A stretch of DNA of 55,134 nucleotides from Perkinsus olseni (taxonomy: Eukaryota > Perkinsozoa > Perkinsida): NCBI GenBank assembly GCA_013115125.1, contig JABANN010000188.1, positions 1 to 55,134 on the forward strand. The letters run 5' to 3'. Below are positions 19,870-29,851 of the stretch, one piece after another. The notes below the pieces were generated by a model that made no database searches, was not told the origin of the DNA, and saw only the letters and a list, made by a program, of their open reading frames with translations. The translations under genes were made by a program, and so were the position numbers. Position 1 is the stretch's first letter, and each line of letters opens with the position of its first letter.

Positions 19870-21238
19870 GTCACCAGTGGTGATTGATTCATCCCTCCCG
19901 CTCGTGGAGGTTAGCGCATCAGCGTTCAACTCCGTTCCGTATTTTTCCTGCATTTCTCCGCAATTTCGGATGGCACTGCCACTGTTCCTAGATGTAGTGG
20001 ATTCGTTACTCTGGACCTAACAGGGTCGTTGCGTCAGTAGTCGACAGACGAGCCTAATGAGGCTCTGCACAATAATTAATGTTAAGAGCAAGCATCAGGC
20101 GTCTCTGAGGGAGTTATTGGCTAACAACTAAACTCAGTAGCGTGGAAGTCGGAAAACCCAGCCTTTTGTCCGCGTTACGTTCGGAAGACAGCTCGTGTCG
20201 CGAATCGATCAGCCGGGGAGGAGACACTCCTATCGTTGAAGTCGATCCGGGACGACGAGTTCTATTCCCGCGCTCACTTTAATCGCTGAGCGCATGTGTG
20301 CCTGGAATCGAAAGAAATTGAAGTAACTGTATTGCAAAGCACCAAAAGCGGAGATAAGCTTATTCACGCAAAGCGAAGATAGTGGCATCAGCATGTGGTG
20401 GGATGTTGCGCACTTCGTGTGTGTGCCGCACACAGTGCGCGTGCTTACCAGATCTGTAGCGCGCCGCGGCTGGTGTAGTTGGTCGTCGTCCCAGCTCTTT
20501 CCGCCCTCCATAGCCACTCCTCTCGCTAACTACTTAACCTTAGGCCTCTTACGGTTGTGTGCACTGAATCTGAGCACTCGAGTCCTTACTAGTTCTACCC
20601 GACACGAACCCTATAACAAGCATCGCGGAAGTTACTTCACACGATGCACGCATGCTCGTGGCGGAGCGGCTCACCTGTATATGCCCTGTAGAGAATAAGG
20701 TAAGGGCGCCTCACATGCGGAGCTGAGGGGAAGAGATACAGTCGACGTCGTAGGCGGCCTAATCGGCAGCGCCGCTTCCATAGGCTCGTGCTTAGGCGCA
20801 TGAAAACCGCGTGACGCGTCACGCGAGCCTTTCGTACGTCACTAGCGTGCGAAAGCCTTTCGACTTACCGTAAGATCTCCTTGTTTCGCGTGAGCCCGAT
20901 CGCGATGATGGTATGGATTCCACGCAAACGGCCTTTGTGGAAGCGAACGTTTCAGACTTTGCGTCTGACTACCACCCCACACTGTGGGGTCCACAAATAC
21001 GCCGCCGAACTCGAGTCGACTTAGCCGGAGTGCTCCAGTTCACCCTTAGATTCCGGCCCGTCCAGTGGCACGTCGTGTACTGAGTGTGCCAAGGGACTAT
21101 GCCCCGAGATCTAAATGAGGTCAAGCAACTCGAACACCTTCGGGATGGTACGTTTCGTTATGGACCTTGTTTCTTAGAATCTTCTGTCTAAGCACGCCGG
21201 TAGGTGGTTTCCCTGTAGGATTTGACGGTTGATTATAA
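19870..21238. other. Long intergenic region upstream of the TIR-like gene
   Basis: 1.37 kb without a credible gene. It contains the inverted-repeat cluster at 20808-20990. Just before the start codon at 21239 is an AT-rich tgattataaatg context. An A-box-like phrase near 20468 lacks a matching B box, so it is not called a tRNA. Confidence 0.5.
20808..20990. repeat. Cluster of palindromes and hairpins
   Basis: Four perfect inverted repeats, plus a stem with a longer loop, lie within 183 bases. 20808-20825 is a perfect 18-nt palindrome (cgcgtgacgcgtcacgcg). 20829-20855 is a 6-bp stem with a 15-nt loop. 20864-20874 is cttac/gtaag around one base. 20952-20968 is tcagac/gtctga with a 5-nt loop. 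20974-20990 is accccaca/tgtggggt around one base. The phrase agcctttcg is also directly repeated at 20826 and 20854. The cluster ends 250 bases upstream of the TIR-like gene. It could be a regulatory region or a structured RNA. Confidence 0.75.
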
Positions 21239-22738
21239 ATGTCCAAACGCCTTCCTCGCGCGCTGGACCACACTGGGCCATCGTCGGATTCCCATCGGGA
21301 ATGTGCGGGTGCGCGCTTACGAGGCTGCTCCTTGTCCTCTATTATGAGGGATCGTTCTTTCCTTCGTGATGCTGAGAGTCATAAAGATGCATACGACGAG
21401 TCAGTACCAGTCAGATCTCTCGAATTTTTCTTTAGCCATTCCTGGTCGGCTGATGGCTTTTCGAAACAGATGGCTCTTTTTATTTGTTGTAGCAGTTCTA
21501 CGTATAAGGTGATGTTTTTTTCATCTTTGATCGGAGCTTATTTATTTCATGGCCGTGGTCCCTCCGGGGCTCACACTCGGCTGATGGTGTTCTTTTTCGG
21601 CTTTGCATCATTTCTAGTCAGCCTGTTTATTATACCATTACTCAAGCATCGCAAAACCATGGTATTTCTCGATAAATGTTGTATACCGCAGAATGACCCT
21701 GTTGCCAAGGCCTACGGTATATCAATGCTCGCCGATTATCTCCGCGCTTCGAAGAAACTAGTTATACTGTGGTCCCCTAATTATCTCGACCGTCTGTGGT
21801 GCGTCTACGAGTTGGCCGTCTTTCTGCGAACACACGGTAAAGAAGACGTTATCTTGGTCAACCTGGACCATTTTAAGCTCTGTGTGTCACTCATGCTTCT
21901 GCAGTTTCTGAGTGTCCCCGTACTCAGTCTTGCGGAAGAACACATCTCAGGGCGAATAGTATACGCGGGGTATGCTTTAGGTGCTGCTACAAGTTTCCTC
22001 ATTGGTCGGAGAGCCTTCTGTTCGAGCGATGAATGGCAAGGATTCTGTTCGAAGGTCAAGTCGTTCAGCGTTCACCGAGCTAAGTGCTCAACTTTAGCAG
22101 ACCGCAACACTCTCAGGAAGCTCATAACCGATATGTACGGTTCAGAGACCAAGTTCGCCGCTGTAGTGAGGGCCATCTGGTTGGGTGAAGGCGAAGAGAA
22201 GCATTACCCAGCTTGGCTGTTCTCTATGGCGACGCTGCGAATCCTCTGTGCGCCTTACGTCCCTCTCATCGTTGCGAGTACTGTACATGCTATCGCTCGC
22301 AGAACTCGTGGAGTTAGCGTGGCCCTTATACCGGTGTACCGTCCAGGAGTGATCCCCGAACCTTTGCCGGGCAGAGTTCATACAACCCTGTGGGATATAC
22401 GGACCTCGATCGTACCACTCATAATGATGTCCTTCCGCGCTCCGGTCATGTTGATCGTAGTCCACAAACTCACAACTAGTTCGACGTTCAGGAAATTTGG
22501 CAAGTGGTGTCTGAGTGTAACTTTCTCTCTGACCTTCGCGGCGTACAATTGTTCAACTCAGCTTATATGCGGCTTGCAAATCTTCTACCATCCACTCCGC
22601 ATGGCTCCGATAGCCAGGTCGGTGGACGAGGTGCTCTTCTGGCTGGGCGGAATCATTGCTGTGGGCGTTGTCTTTTCAATTTTACGACGCTCGTATGCAT
22701 CTGAGCTACTTATTGATTTATCTAAACCGTCCCACTAA
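21239..22738 (+). CDS. Multi-pass membrane protein with interrupted TIR-like domain
   Basis: Single exon, 499 residues. A TIR-like fold can be traced: first strand LEFFFSHSW (61-69), then two membrane segments (about 91-104 and 115-135), then the rest of the domain. That remainder is strand KTMVFLDKCCIPQ (139-151), helix 155-169, strand KLVILWSP (173-180), helix NYLDRLWCVYELAVFL (181-196) and strand DVILVNL (203-209). The pattern RLWCVYEL matches the SxWCLxEL segment of plant TIR domains, whose Glu is the catalytic residue for NAD cleavage; here it is E191. About six more hydrophobic segments follow (roughly 211-230, 238-256, 325-350, 388-408, 424-446, 462-482). I know similar architectures from dinoflagellate proteomes, but their function is not established to my knowledge. 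NADase or signalling activity is inference. Confidence 0.8.
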   Translation: MSKRLPRALDHTGPSSDSHRECAGARLRGCSLSSIMRDRSFLRDAESHKDAYDESVPVRSLEFFFSHSWSADGFSKQMALFICCSSSTYKVMFFSSLIGAYLFHGRGPSGAHTRLMVFFFGFASFLVSLFIIPLLKHRKTMVFLDKCCIPQNDPVAKAYGISMLADYLRASKKLVILWSPNYLDRLWCVYELAVFLRTHGKEDVILVNLDHFKLCVSLMLLQFLSVPVLSLAEEHISGRIVYAGYALGAATSFLIGRRAFCSSDEWQGFCSKVKSFSVHRAKCSTLADRNTLRKLITDMYGSETKFAAVVRAIWLGEGEEKHYPAWLFSMATLRILCAPYVPLIVASTVHAIARRTRGVSVALIPVYRPGVIPEPLPGRVHTTLWDIRTSIVPLIMMSFRAPVMLIVVHKLTTSSTFRKFGKWCLSVTFSLTFAAYNCSTQLICGLQIFYHPLRMAPIARSVDEVLFWLGGIIAVGVVFSILRRSYASELLIDLSKPSH

Positions 22739-22809
22739 TAGCAAACTTATTCTTCCTTCACACCCTCTTTTCTCCCTCAGAGTAGAGTCGCGTTTATAGA
22801 GTTCGTAGA

Positions 22810-23190
22810 ATGACCCAGTTCGCCTTTAGCGCGCCGCTTCTAACAGGGCCAAGAAGCGCTTCAAATCAGATGTACGATACCGACGAATGTGGGCACTTTA
22901 TTTATGGGAGCCGAGCACTCGGAAGTTGATGCCCGCCTCATCTCGAACAAGGAAATGGCTGCGATCTGCCAGTACACTGGCCACTCAATTCCCAAGGGAC
23001 ACATTGAAATCAGATTATAAGCATCTCATTGGTCATTCGCTACGTCTATGCACAAGAGGGCGAACGTCCACTCTGCATATTCTTCACGACTTCGCGACAA
23101 AAACTACAAGACTCTCGTCAGCCTTGCACACGGAGGAGACGACATAGACACTGTTGTTCGTGGAGCTCATGAAAAGGAACCCAGACCGAT
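22810..23190 (+). pseudogene. Decayed or unresolved coding stretch, unknown product
   Basis: From ATG at 22810 the frame reads MTQFAFSAPLLTGPRSASNQ. Protein-like sequence then continues in a different frame (AEHSEVDARLISNKEMAAIC, then CQYTGHSIPKGHIEIRL) and again in another near 23100 (YKTLVSLAHGGDDIDTVVRG). No intron with normal borders joins the first two pieces neatly. It may be a frameshifted host gene or a small gene whose introns I cannot place. The family is not recognised. Confidence 0.35.
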
Positions 23191-23545
23191 ACAAGATGCT
23201 CGAAATATGTAGCTCGAGAGAGTGAGCAAAGCTTCCAGAAGCTGTTGAAGGAAGTGTACCGCGAAATAATGGGAAGCAGACGACTGGGGCTTTTCGACTG
23301 AGAGATATTAGCGAGTTGTGCGGCTGCTGACGCTCCCGTATAAATGTACGAGATAAATAATGATAACAACAAGGAGATTGCAATCGTAGTCTAAAAATAT
23401 ATTCACGTGCACAGTTCGAGTGGGAGTTATAGAGATCAGTAGACAACGATGATTAGCAGGTGATGGGTATAGATATTAGAGCCTCAGTGCGGCAGTGTTA
23501 GTACGATACGAAAAGATAAGTATATTTCTAGTTGATTAACACGCG
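23191..23545. other. AT-rich non-coding stretch
   Basis: AT-richer than its surroundings, with no convincing coding sequence or repeat. Confidence 0.4.
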
Positions 23546-24901
23546 ATGAAACAGGGAGCAAGAGACTGTTCACCCGCGACACAGATATTAGCAACCCCTC
23601 AAGATGATGGCGACTTCGACTTCCTCATTATGATTAATAAAAGCATTGGCGGAAGACTGGATTCGGTTGAGGAGCGAGATTGTTGGATAGAAGCATCTGC
23701 TGCTGCTCCTCAGTCACCACAGCCGCCTCTGCAACAGGGGTTGGAACGATATCGATAATAATAACGGGCGATCTCATCTCATTAGGGTTGTACTGGTGGA
23801 GGTGCATCTGCTACTACTGAAGCATCATTTGAGATTGGTCGGCTTTTGCGATACCTGAAAGAAACACTCCTATCACTCTACTACATATATCCATAAAAAA
23901 CGAATAACGCACAGTCTTGGCAAGCTTGAAGCAACTGCCAGCATGCAGTAGCCACTGCTCCAAACGAAACTTTTCGCGCTAGTAAGACAACTCTTTACCC
24001 AGCGGGAGTTCTCAGTGATGGTGCTACCTCAGCAGTTAACTTTCCGATCATTGCTGAGCCCAAGAACTCGCGTGACGGCTGGTGGGCTAACCCGCTCATC
24101 GGGCTCGATGAACATAACTTCCGGGCTGAAAGTCACTGACAAAAAATCAACATTCTCGTCCCATTGGCATCGCCGTTTGGCGAAGAGAGGTGCCCATCTT
24201 TCATAGGCCTACCTGTAGCCTTCCGCTGGATACTGGGGCGAGATGATGGCACGTTCGCGGGGGTGAATACTGACTTGAGCGAGGACCGACTTCGGATACT
24301 CGGAGTGCCCGCAGTAGTGCCTGAGTTTGAGACGCGCAGCCGGCAACGGTTAGTTATCTACCACATACTGGCTTCGAAATCAGAGCTATCAACCGTCTTT
24401 GTGAAGCTCTGTAGAAGACCCATTACGGGAAGCCGAGGCTTAGCCAGCGACGCTGAGTAGGCAGCACAACTCGATGCCACTATCGCCTCCACCTGGGATG
24501 AAAATCAGGCGAACAATGAAACAGTGGATGCTTACATCGGATACAGCGAACTGCGGCGAGGACGGTGTGTGGGTCAATAGACCTCCACTACACCTCATCC
24601 TGTGTACTAGAGCGGCTGTCTCCTTGTACAGTGGCCTGATAGAAGCTGAAATCTGCGATGAATTTGTCAATGACAAGGGTGACCTCAGGATATGTATATC
24701 CTTAGAGGGAGATGTCACCAACATATGCGGGAGAATCTTCCAGTAGAAGCTGTCGTATCGGCAATTCTCCGATCCGTCCTGCGCAGCGGAAAGAATATCC
24801 GAACGCTGGCAGACTTAGATTTTTACACTATCAGCCTGACTGACAAAGCGCGACTCGGAGTCGATATACCGGTAACTGGAAGGGAACCGGGATCGACCTA
24901 A
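23546..24901 (+). pseudogene. Unknown gene or pseudogene, several coding-like blocks
   Basis: Protein-like blocks follow one another on the plus strand. One starts with ATG at 23546. Another reads FPIIAEPKNSRDGWWANPLI (about 24040) and, after an in-frame TGA, NILVPLASPFGEERCPSFIG and DGTFAGVNTDLSEDRLRILG (24140-24300). Further blocks are DATIASTWDENQANNETVDA (24472), LIEAEICDEFVNDKGDLRIC (24636) and RTLADLDFYTISLTDKARLG (24800), ending at the stop at 24899-24901. Frames change without obvious short introns at every junction, so it could be a degenerate gene or an intron-rich gene I cannot splice by eye. The product is not recognised. It is tail-to-tail with the kinase gene, about 20 bases apart. 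Confidence 0.35.
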
Positions 24902-24919
24902 GATACACCAATACGCTCC

Positions 24920-27134
24920 TTACGCCAGTTCGGCTCGTCTGCGAGGACTCTCCCGTCTGCTGTCACAGTCAAGGGCGGCTAGTACATGCAGCACCAGTCT
25001 AGAAGAGCGAGACAGACCTGACCAAAGCACGAACAAGAAGAGAAGGAATTCCTGCTCGAAGTGTCCAAGATCGATTGGACGATGGACTCACCCATGTAGT
25101 ATCTCGAGCCCAGCACTTCCCTAGCGGCCTCACCGCTCGTCAGTGCTTCTTCCTTCAGTCGGTCGTTGCTTGTAGTGTCGCTACCACTACCTCGTGGTAG
25201 TGGCTGAAAGGGCTCCATAGCAGCCTGAGAATACCAGAGGTAACTTCATCACTGCACAGTGGCCCTTCTCCCCACCAGACGATCGTCCTCGCAGCACTGG
25301 CCCAACAACCACGGGTGTCGACGAGCCTGCTCGGCAGTCATACGCTTCTGAGGATTAGCGTTGAGCAGGCTCGTGATGAAGGAGCCAAACACTGGGCAGT
25401 AGCCCACAGACGGCCCCTCGTCTCCTACGATCTTCCCATCGCACCTGAGGAGGAGGAACGAACCGCAGTGATTAGACAAACACCGGTCGCGAACAGACCT
25501 ACTCGCCAGCACTGGAGTCGCTTCTCGAGCGGGCAGAATCAGGCACGTCACCAGGACACGTGAGGATGGTCGGGTCAGCCTTGAGCAACAGCTCGAGAGT
25601 CCTGCCATTCATCTCGTACGATCTATGAGACTCCGGCGAGCCCTTCTTCTGGGAGAGGATCTGATATCCTCGATAACGCGAGGGGCCCAGCTGTCCAATT
25701 TACATTATGTATGTTCCTGTGGCGAGGGCCAGTCGTCATGAGCAGCGCGATGATACCAGCGCTCCACATGTCCGACGCACAGCTAGCATCACCTCGGAAC
25801 ACCTCAGGCGCAACGTACGGGTACCTGAGAGACAACAGTGGTAGCAGCAGTATCGGGCAGGGTAGTCTTGCAGTTCCCGGAGTACGTTCCGCACACTCGA
25901 CTCCGTAGCTCTCCGTGAGATCGTGTGGCGAATCCAAAATCGATGAGTTTTAGGCAGCAGTTTGAGTCAATGATGAAGTGCTCCAGCTTGACATCTCGGT
26001 GCATTATATTCAAACGATGCCTGAACAACCACGGCTGGACAGCTCCAAGAAAGGACTACAGCAAAGACTCACAAGTAGGCGAGAGCGTCGATAATCTGAC
26101 TAAGAACGATGCGGGCTTCACTACGCCTGAGGGTGCCTAAATATCGGAACGTACACGAGTATCGCAAGAGAGGAGACGGTTCACGTCGACGGATAGCCAG
26201 CCATTCGCAGAGGTCTTTGCCTTGGATGTACTCCATGACGAGCCACAACTTGGAGCTGGTCTCATAGACAGCGTGGAGCTTACATACTGAGGGGTGGTCA
26301 GTCGATAGGAGCACTGACGCCTCGTGAGCTGCAAGATTCAATACACCTGACCGTAATACGCTCACAAGACGACGCGGTGGGACCACTGACGACCATCACC
26401 TTTGTCCGCCAGTCGACGTTTGTCAAGCAGCTTAATCGCATACTTGAGCCCCGATGCACGATGATAGCCAACCACAACTGATCCAGAGAATCTGCGGAGG
26501 GGACTGCACTACTAGACGAGGCAAGCAGTTACTCTTACCCGCTGCCAATGGCGCTCTCGAGCCGGTAGTCCTGGCTGATATGACGGTGTATGATCTTGCT
26601 ACTCAATACCTGATCATAACAGCCCTATCGAGGAGCTAGAAGCAAGAAAAAACATCCTCGACAAGACCCCTCCTGACTCAGAAGTGGAGGAAATCCTCAG
26701 GAGTCCAGAGGAAGGCCTCCACTCAGCATTCTAATCACATTCTGGGTCGCATGACGCGCCAAGAACTGCCTCTGGAAGGTCCTCACCTTGTCCTCTGGAT
26801 TGGGACTCTTGACGATATAACGAGCCCCAGCACTGCTACTGCTGCTACTAGTGCTCGGGGGGATCCTTGGACGTGCATCATTACTGCGAGCAGACCTCGT
26901 AGAAGCCGTCATTGCAGTACCAGCGGAGAGACCAGTCGAGCCAAAGTACTTTCTCGGACGACTTGGACGACGACACACAGGCGGGGGCTGAGGTGAGATA
27001 GAGGGGCTCTTGCGCAGAAACACGGAATGTGATGATTCACCTACCGCTGGGCCGGGCCTGTCCTTCGGTGGAGCTTGTCGAGTACAGCCGAGGACGCCGC
27101 ATCCGATAATGGCATCAATGATAGCGTCAAACAT
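24920..27134 (-). CDS. CDPK-like (CAMK group) Ser/Thr protein kinase without EF-hands
   Basis: ATG at 27134. Exons splice to a complete kinase domain. They give the Gly loop GSGFSGSVVVGYH, the ATP-site Lys in YAIKLLDK, the helix-C Glu in AAHEASVLLS, and LWLVMEYIQGKDL. These are followed by the catalytic loop IMHRDVKLEHFII, DFG in LIDFGFAT, and YPYVAPEVF with DMWSAGI after a 61-nt intron (25885-25825). The domain ends with NPQKRMTAEQARRHPWLLG. The N-terminal 145 residues are Ser/Pro/Arg-rich with two cysteine pairs. The C-terminal tail continues over two more introns to the stop at 24920-24922 and shows no EF-hand loops. The catalytic-loop Asn that binds Mg is His here (KLEHF for KLEN), so activity may be unusual. 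Kinase identity is firm; subgroup is inferred. Confidence 0.85.
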
Positions 27135-27323
27135 TTGTCAACAAAACGGTTCGAGGGAAGCAAAAACAAAAATATTCCTGCATGCAAAGCTCTCCAATGC
27201 CGCTGGTAACGTCAATACAACAACAGGATGAAGGAAAGCATCACTAAGTATCGTATCATGCACTGCCCCTACTACTGTACCTACTCCTCAGCTCACACCG
27301 CCACCACAGTCAGCACACGAGGC
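27135..27323. other. Short intergenic between formin tail and kinase start
   Basis: About 190 bases between two minus-strand genes, so the kinase promoter must be very compact or overlap the upstream gene. No motif recognised. Confidence 0.4.
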
Positions 27324-29790
27324 TCACGGTGCGCTCTGCTGCTGCTGCTGCTCTTGCGTTGTTTCACTAATGGGTGAGAGTTGATTCCTCAGCTCTGAAT
27401 CAGCCTTTGAGTTCACTCTAGGGGTGAACTTGGGCGCTACACCAGTAATTCGTTGCTCCATCATCTAATGGAACGCCATTATCATCATCACCCCACGACC
27501 CTCATTCCTCACCTGAGACTTCAGTCTCTGTTTAGCTGCATTTTGAACGTCGGACATGAGCCCGCCATGATGATGATGATGATGGCTAGAGCTGCTTCCA
27601 AGGCTCGTAGGCCGGGTACCACTGGCCGAGGTAGAGTGACGACCAGATCGGCTCGAACCTCGAAGATCTGCACTGGACTGAGTCCAGCGAGCAGTCCTAC
27701 CAGCGAGAGTCCGCCGATGTGAATGATAAACAGGCAGCGCGCCGCCTGAGCCAATTACAGGCGGAACCTAAGAACTTGAGTATCTAGTGCTCGAGGGTCG
27801 TCGGGAAAGATACCCTCTCCCTACCCGTTGACCAGCGAACTGGCCGTGAGCAGCATTGCCACCATGGCTGCTCCATCGAGACCTGGTCGCACCCCCGGTG
27901 CTCCGCGATGGCGGCTGATCATCACTGTCGCTCGACCGAGTAGTCCGTCTATTTTCGAATAAACGCGGGGACTCTTGTCCCAGCACAGTCGCCGGCCTGA
28001 AATCACTCTTCCCGGCTTCATAACATATCCTGTCGGGCGATACTTCTTGAGTGCTGCCGTGCCTCTCGAGACCGATAGAGCGAGAGGCGGTATGTCTGGC
28101 CGGGAGGAGCCGGTCGAGGACACGCTGCTCTGACCTGAGGCACCAGCATAATACAAGCGTAGTACGGGATACTGAGAGATCGGAACTGATAATATAAAAT
28201 TCTACTACCGCTCCTAACGAAGACAGTCAGTAAAATCTGACACGTCTGGCCGGAGGGTGAGCACCAATGGAACCTAACGAGCCTCTAGTCGCCTGAGGCT
28301 TCTTATGACCGCGCGCCACCAAAATACTCGTTCGCTTCCTAGGGGCTCCGGAAGGTGCCAAGGGAGGTCGTCCCCGATCGCTTGCAGCAGACCCCGCCGA
28401 CTCGATACTGCTTCGACGACCACATACGGAAGACGCCATCGACGATACCGGTGAGACTGAGGGGACTCATCACCTTCTGAACTCACATTGGAGCACTTAT
28501 TACATCGTCCTGAGGCCAGGTCCTCCTCTTCGCTATCAGGTAGAATGCTTTCTTCAAGCTGCGGATTCTTCCTTTTCAGTATCTACAGTGAACGTGATCG
28601 AGAGCCCCATCGAATTTCCCGAGGGACTCACTCGTGCAACTGAATTGGTCATACTCTTTCTGGACTCCAGCCGCCTTCTTAGCCTCTCAGCCTCCCGGGA
28701 TTCAGAGCCGTGCCTAAGTTCGGCCGATAGAAGACGGCGACAGGGATCACTACTGACTTCGATGTCTGCCGCTTATTGGAGCTGCTGTTGCTACTCATAG
28801 GGGGAGGGCGGAAGTCTTGCGAGCCCGACACTGAAGAGAAGCAACCCACCGTGATGAGAAACATTGAGGTCTCCGGTGCTAGCATGCAGCCTCCCCGAAC
28901 ACCCGCCCGGAACGAACCTTACTAGCTCGAAGACTCGGTCGGCCAGTTGGGGGCTTGGCAGCGGCACTACCGACGCTTGACCGAGGTGAGGAAGCGCTGA
29001 AGGGAAATAAGCGGGTAGCCGCCAGCCTCCCTTGAAACTACGCGATCGTGGCTGAGCCGCTCGGGAACAATCAGAGAGGCAGAGACTAAGAGTCCTCAGT
29101 GTCACCGATAACTACTACCTCGACTTCGCCGTGTAGAAGGTCTCGCCGCTGGGCGACTCAGTTGGACTCTCCCGTAGCTTCGCTGAACAGAAACATCGTA
29201 GGTCCTCGGCCCGGCGTCGAACCACGACTAGTAGACCAGAGTTGCGTAGACAACGGGACAGAGCACACAACAGAGGAGACCTGCCAACCTCACCCATCGA
29301 CACGATGCTCCTCATCGACCTCTTCCGGGATACGCGGGATCGCCGTTCTGAAGGAGAGCACGGCAGTACGGCTAGCGAGGGAGGGGCCCGGCTCACCTTT
29401 GGTAGACTTGACAGATCGAGTGCTGCGAGCTGATGACACTGAGACTGTCGACTGATCCAACTCGGACATGCTACTGCCATCCACGGACTCATTCTCTGTT
29501 ACTATCTGGACAGTGTAGGGCCGTCCGTTGAGAGCGGCGGAGCCTCCACCCACAGAAAGGGGCCTTTCTCGAAGGGCTTCGCGGATCTTGTTGGTCGGAC
29601 GTGGTACAGTCTCAGTATCAGCACCAACCCTATCAAAAGACTCGACAGAGGAGGCATCGGGCTCTCCGGCAGGGGCTAGTAGCAGGGCTGGTATCGCTGG
29701 CGGGCACGGCGACAAATCGGGAACCTTCGCACGAAACTCCGCCCTACTCAACTGAAACTCCATCCTATTCTATAACTCACCGAGAATGCC
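27324..29790 (-). CDS. Ser/Arg/Pro-rich disordered exons, probable C-terminal tail of the formin
   Basis: Coding-like minus-strand exons continue without a clear gene boundary from the formin. MEFQLSRAEFRAKVPDLSPC (29763) follows the preceding exon over a short intron beginning near 29778. Further blocks include SSARSTRSVKSTKGEPGPSL, NPQLEESILPDSEEEDLASG (28570), RGRPPLAPSGAPRKRTSILV (28380) and RTTRSSDSDDQPPSRSTGGA. A tract with six histidines (27584-27567) precedes the last exon, which reads SELRNQLSPISETTQEQQQQ and stops at 27324-27326. Composition is low-complexity, polar and probably disordered and phosphorylated. It could be a separate gene; I see no convincing internal start. Exon borders are approximate. 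Confidence 0.5.
27567..27584 (-). repeat. CAT/ATG hexaplet coding a natural His6 run
   Basis: On the minus strand this reads SSSSHHHHHHGG within the Ser-rich exons. It is a trinucleotide expansion. Confidence 0.8.
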
Positions 29791-29851
29791 CCAGTCGCCG
29801 CGGGTCCGGCATCCGTTGTCTCCTGACTCGGAGGGCTGGGCGGCGGGCTGT

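Noticed and set aside
20460-20500. A-box-like phrase (tggtgtagttggtcg) resembling a tRNA 5' half
   Set aside because: No anticodon arm or B box follows within a plausible distance.
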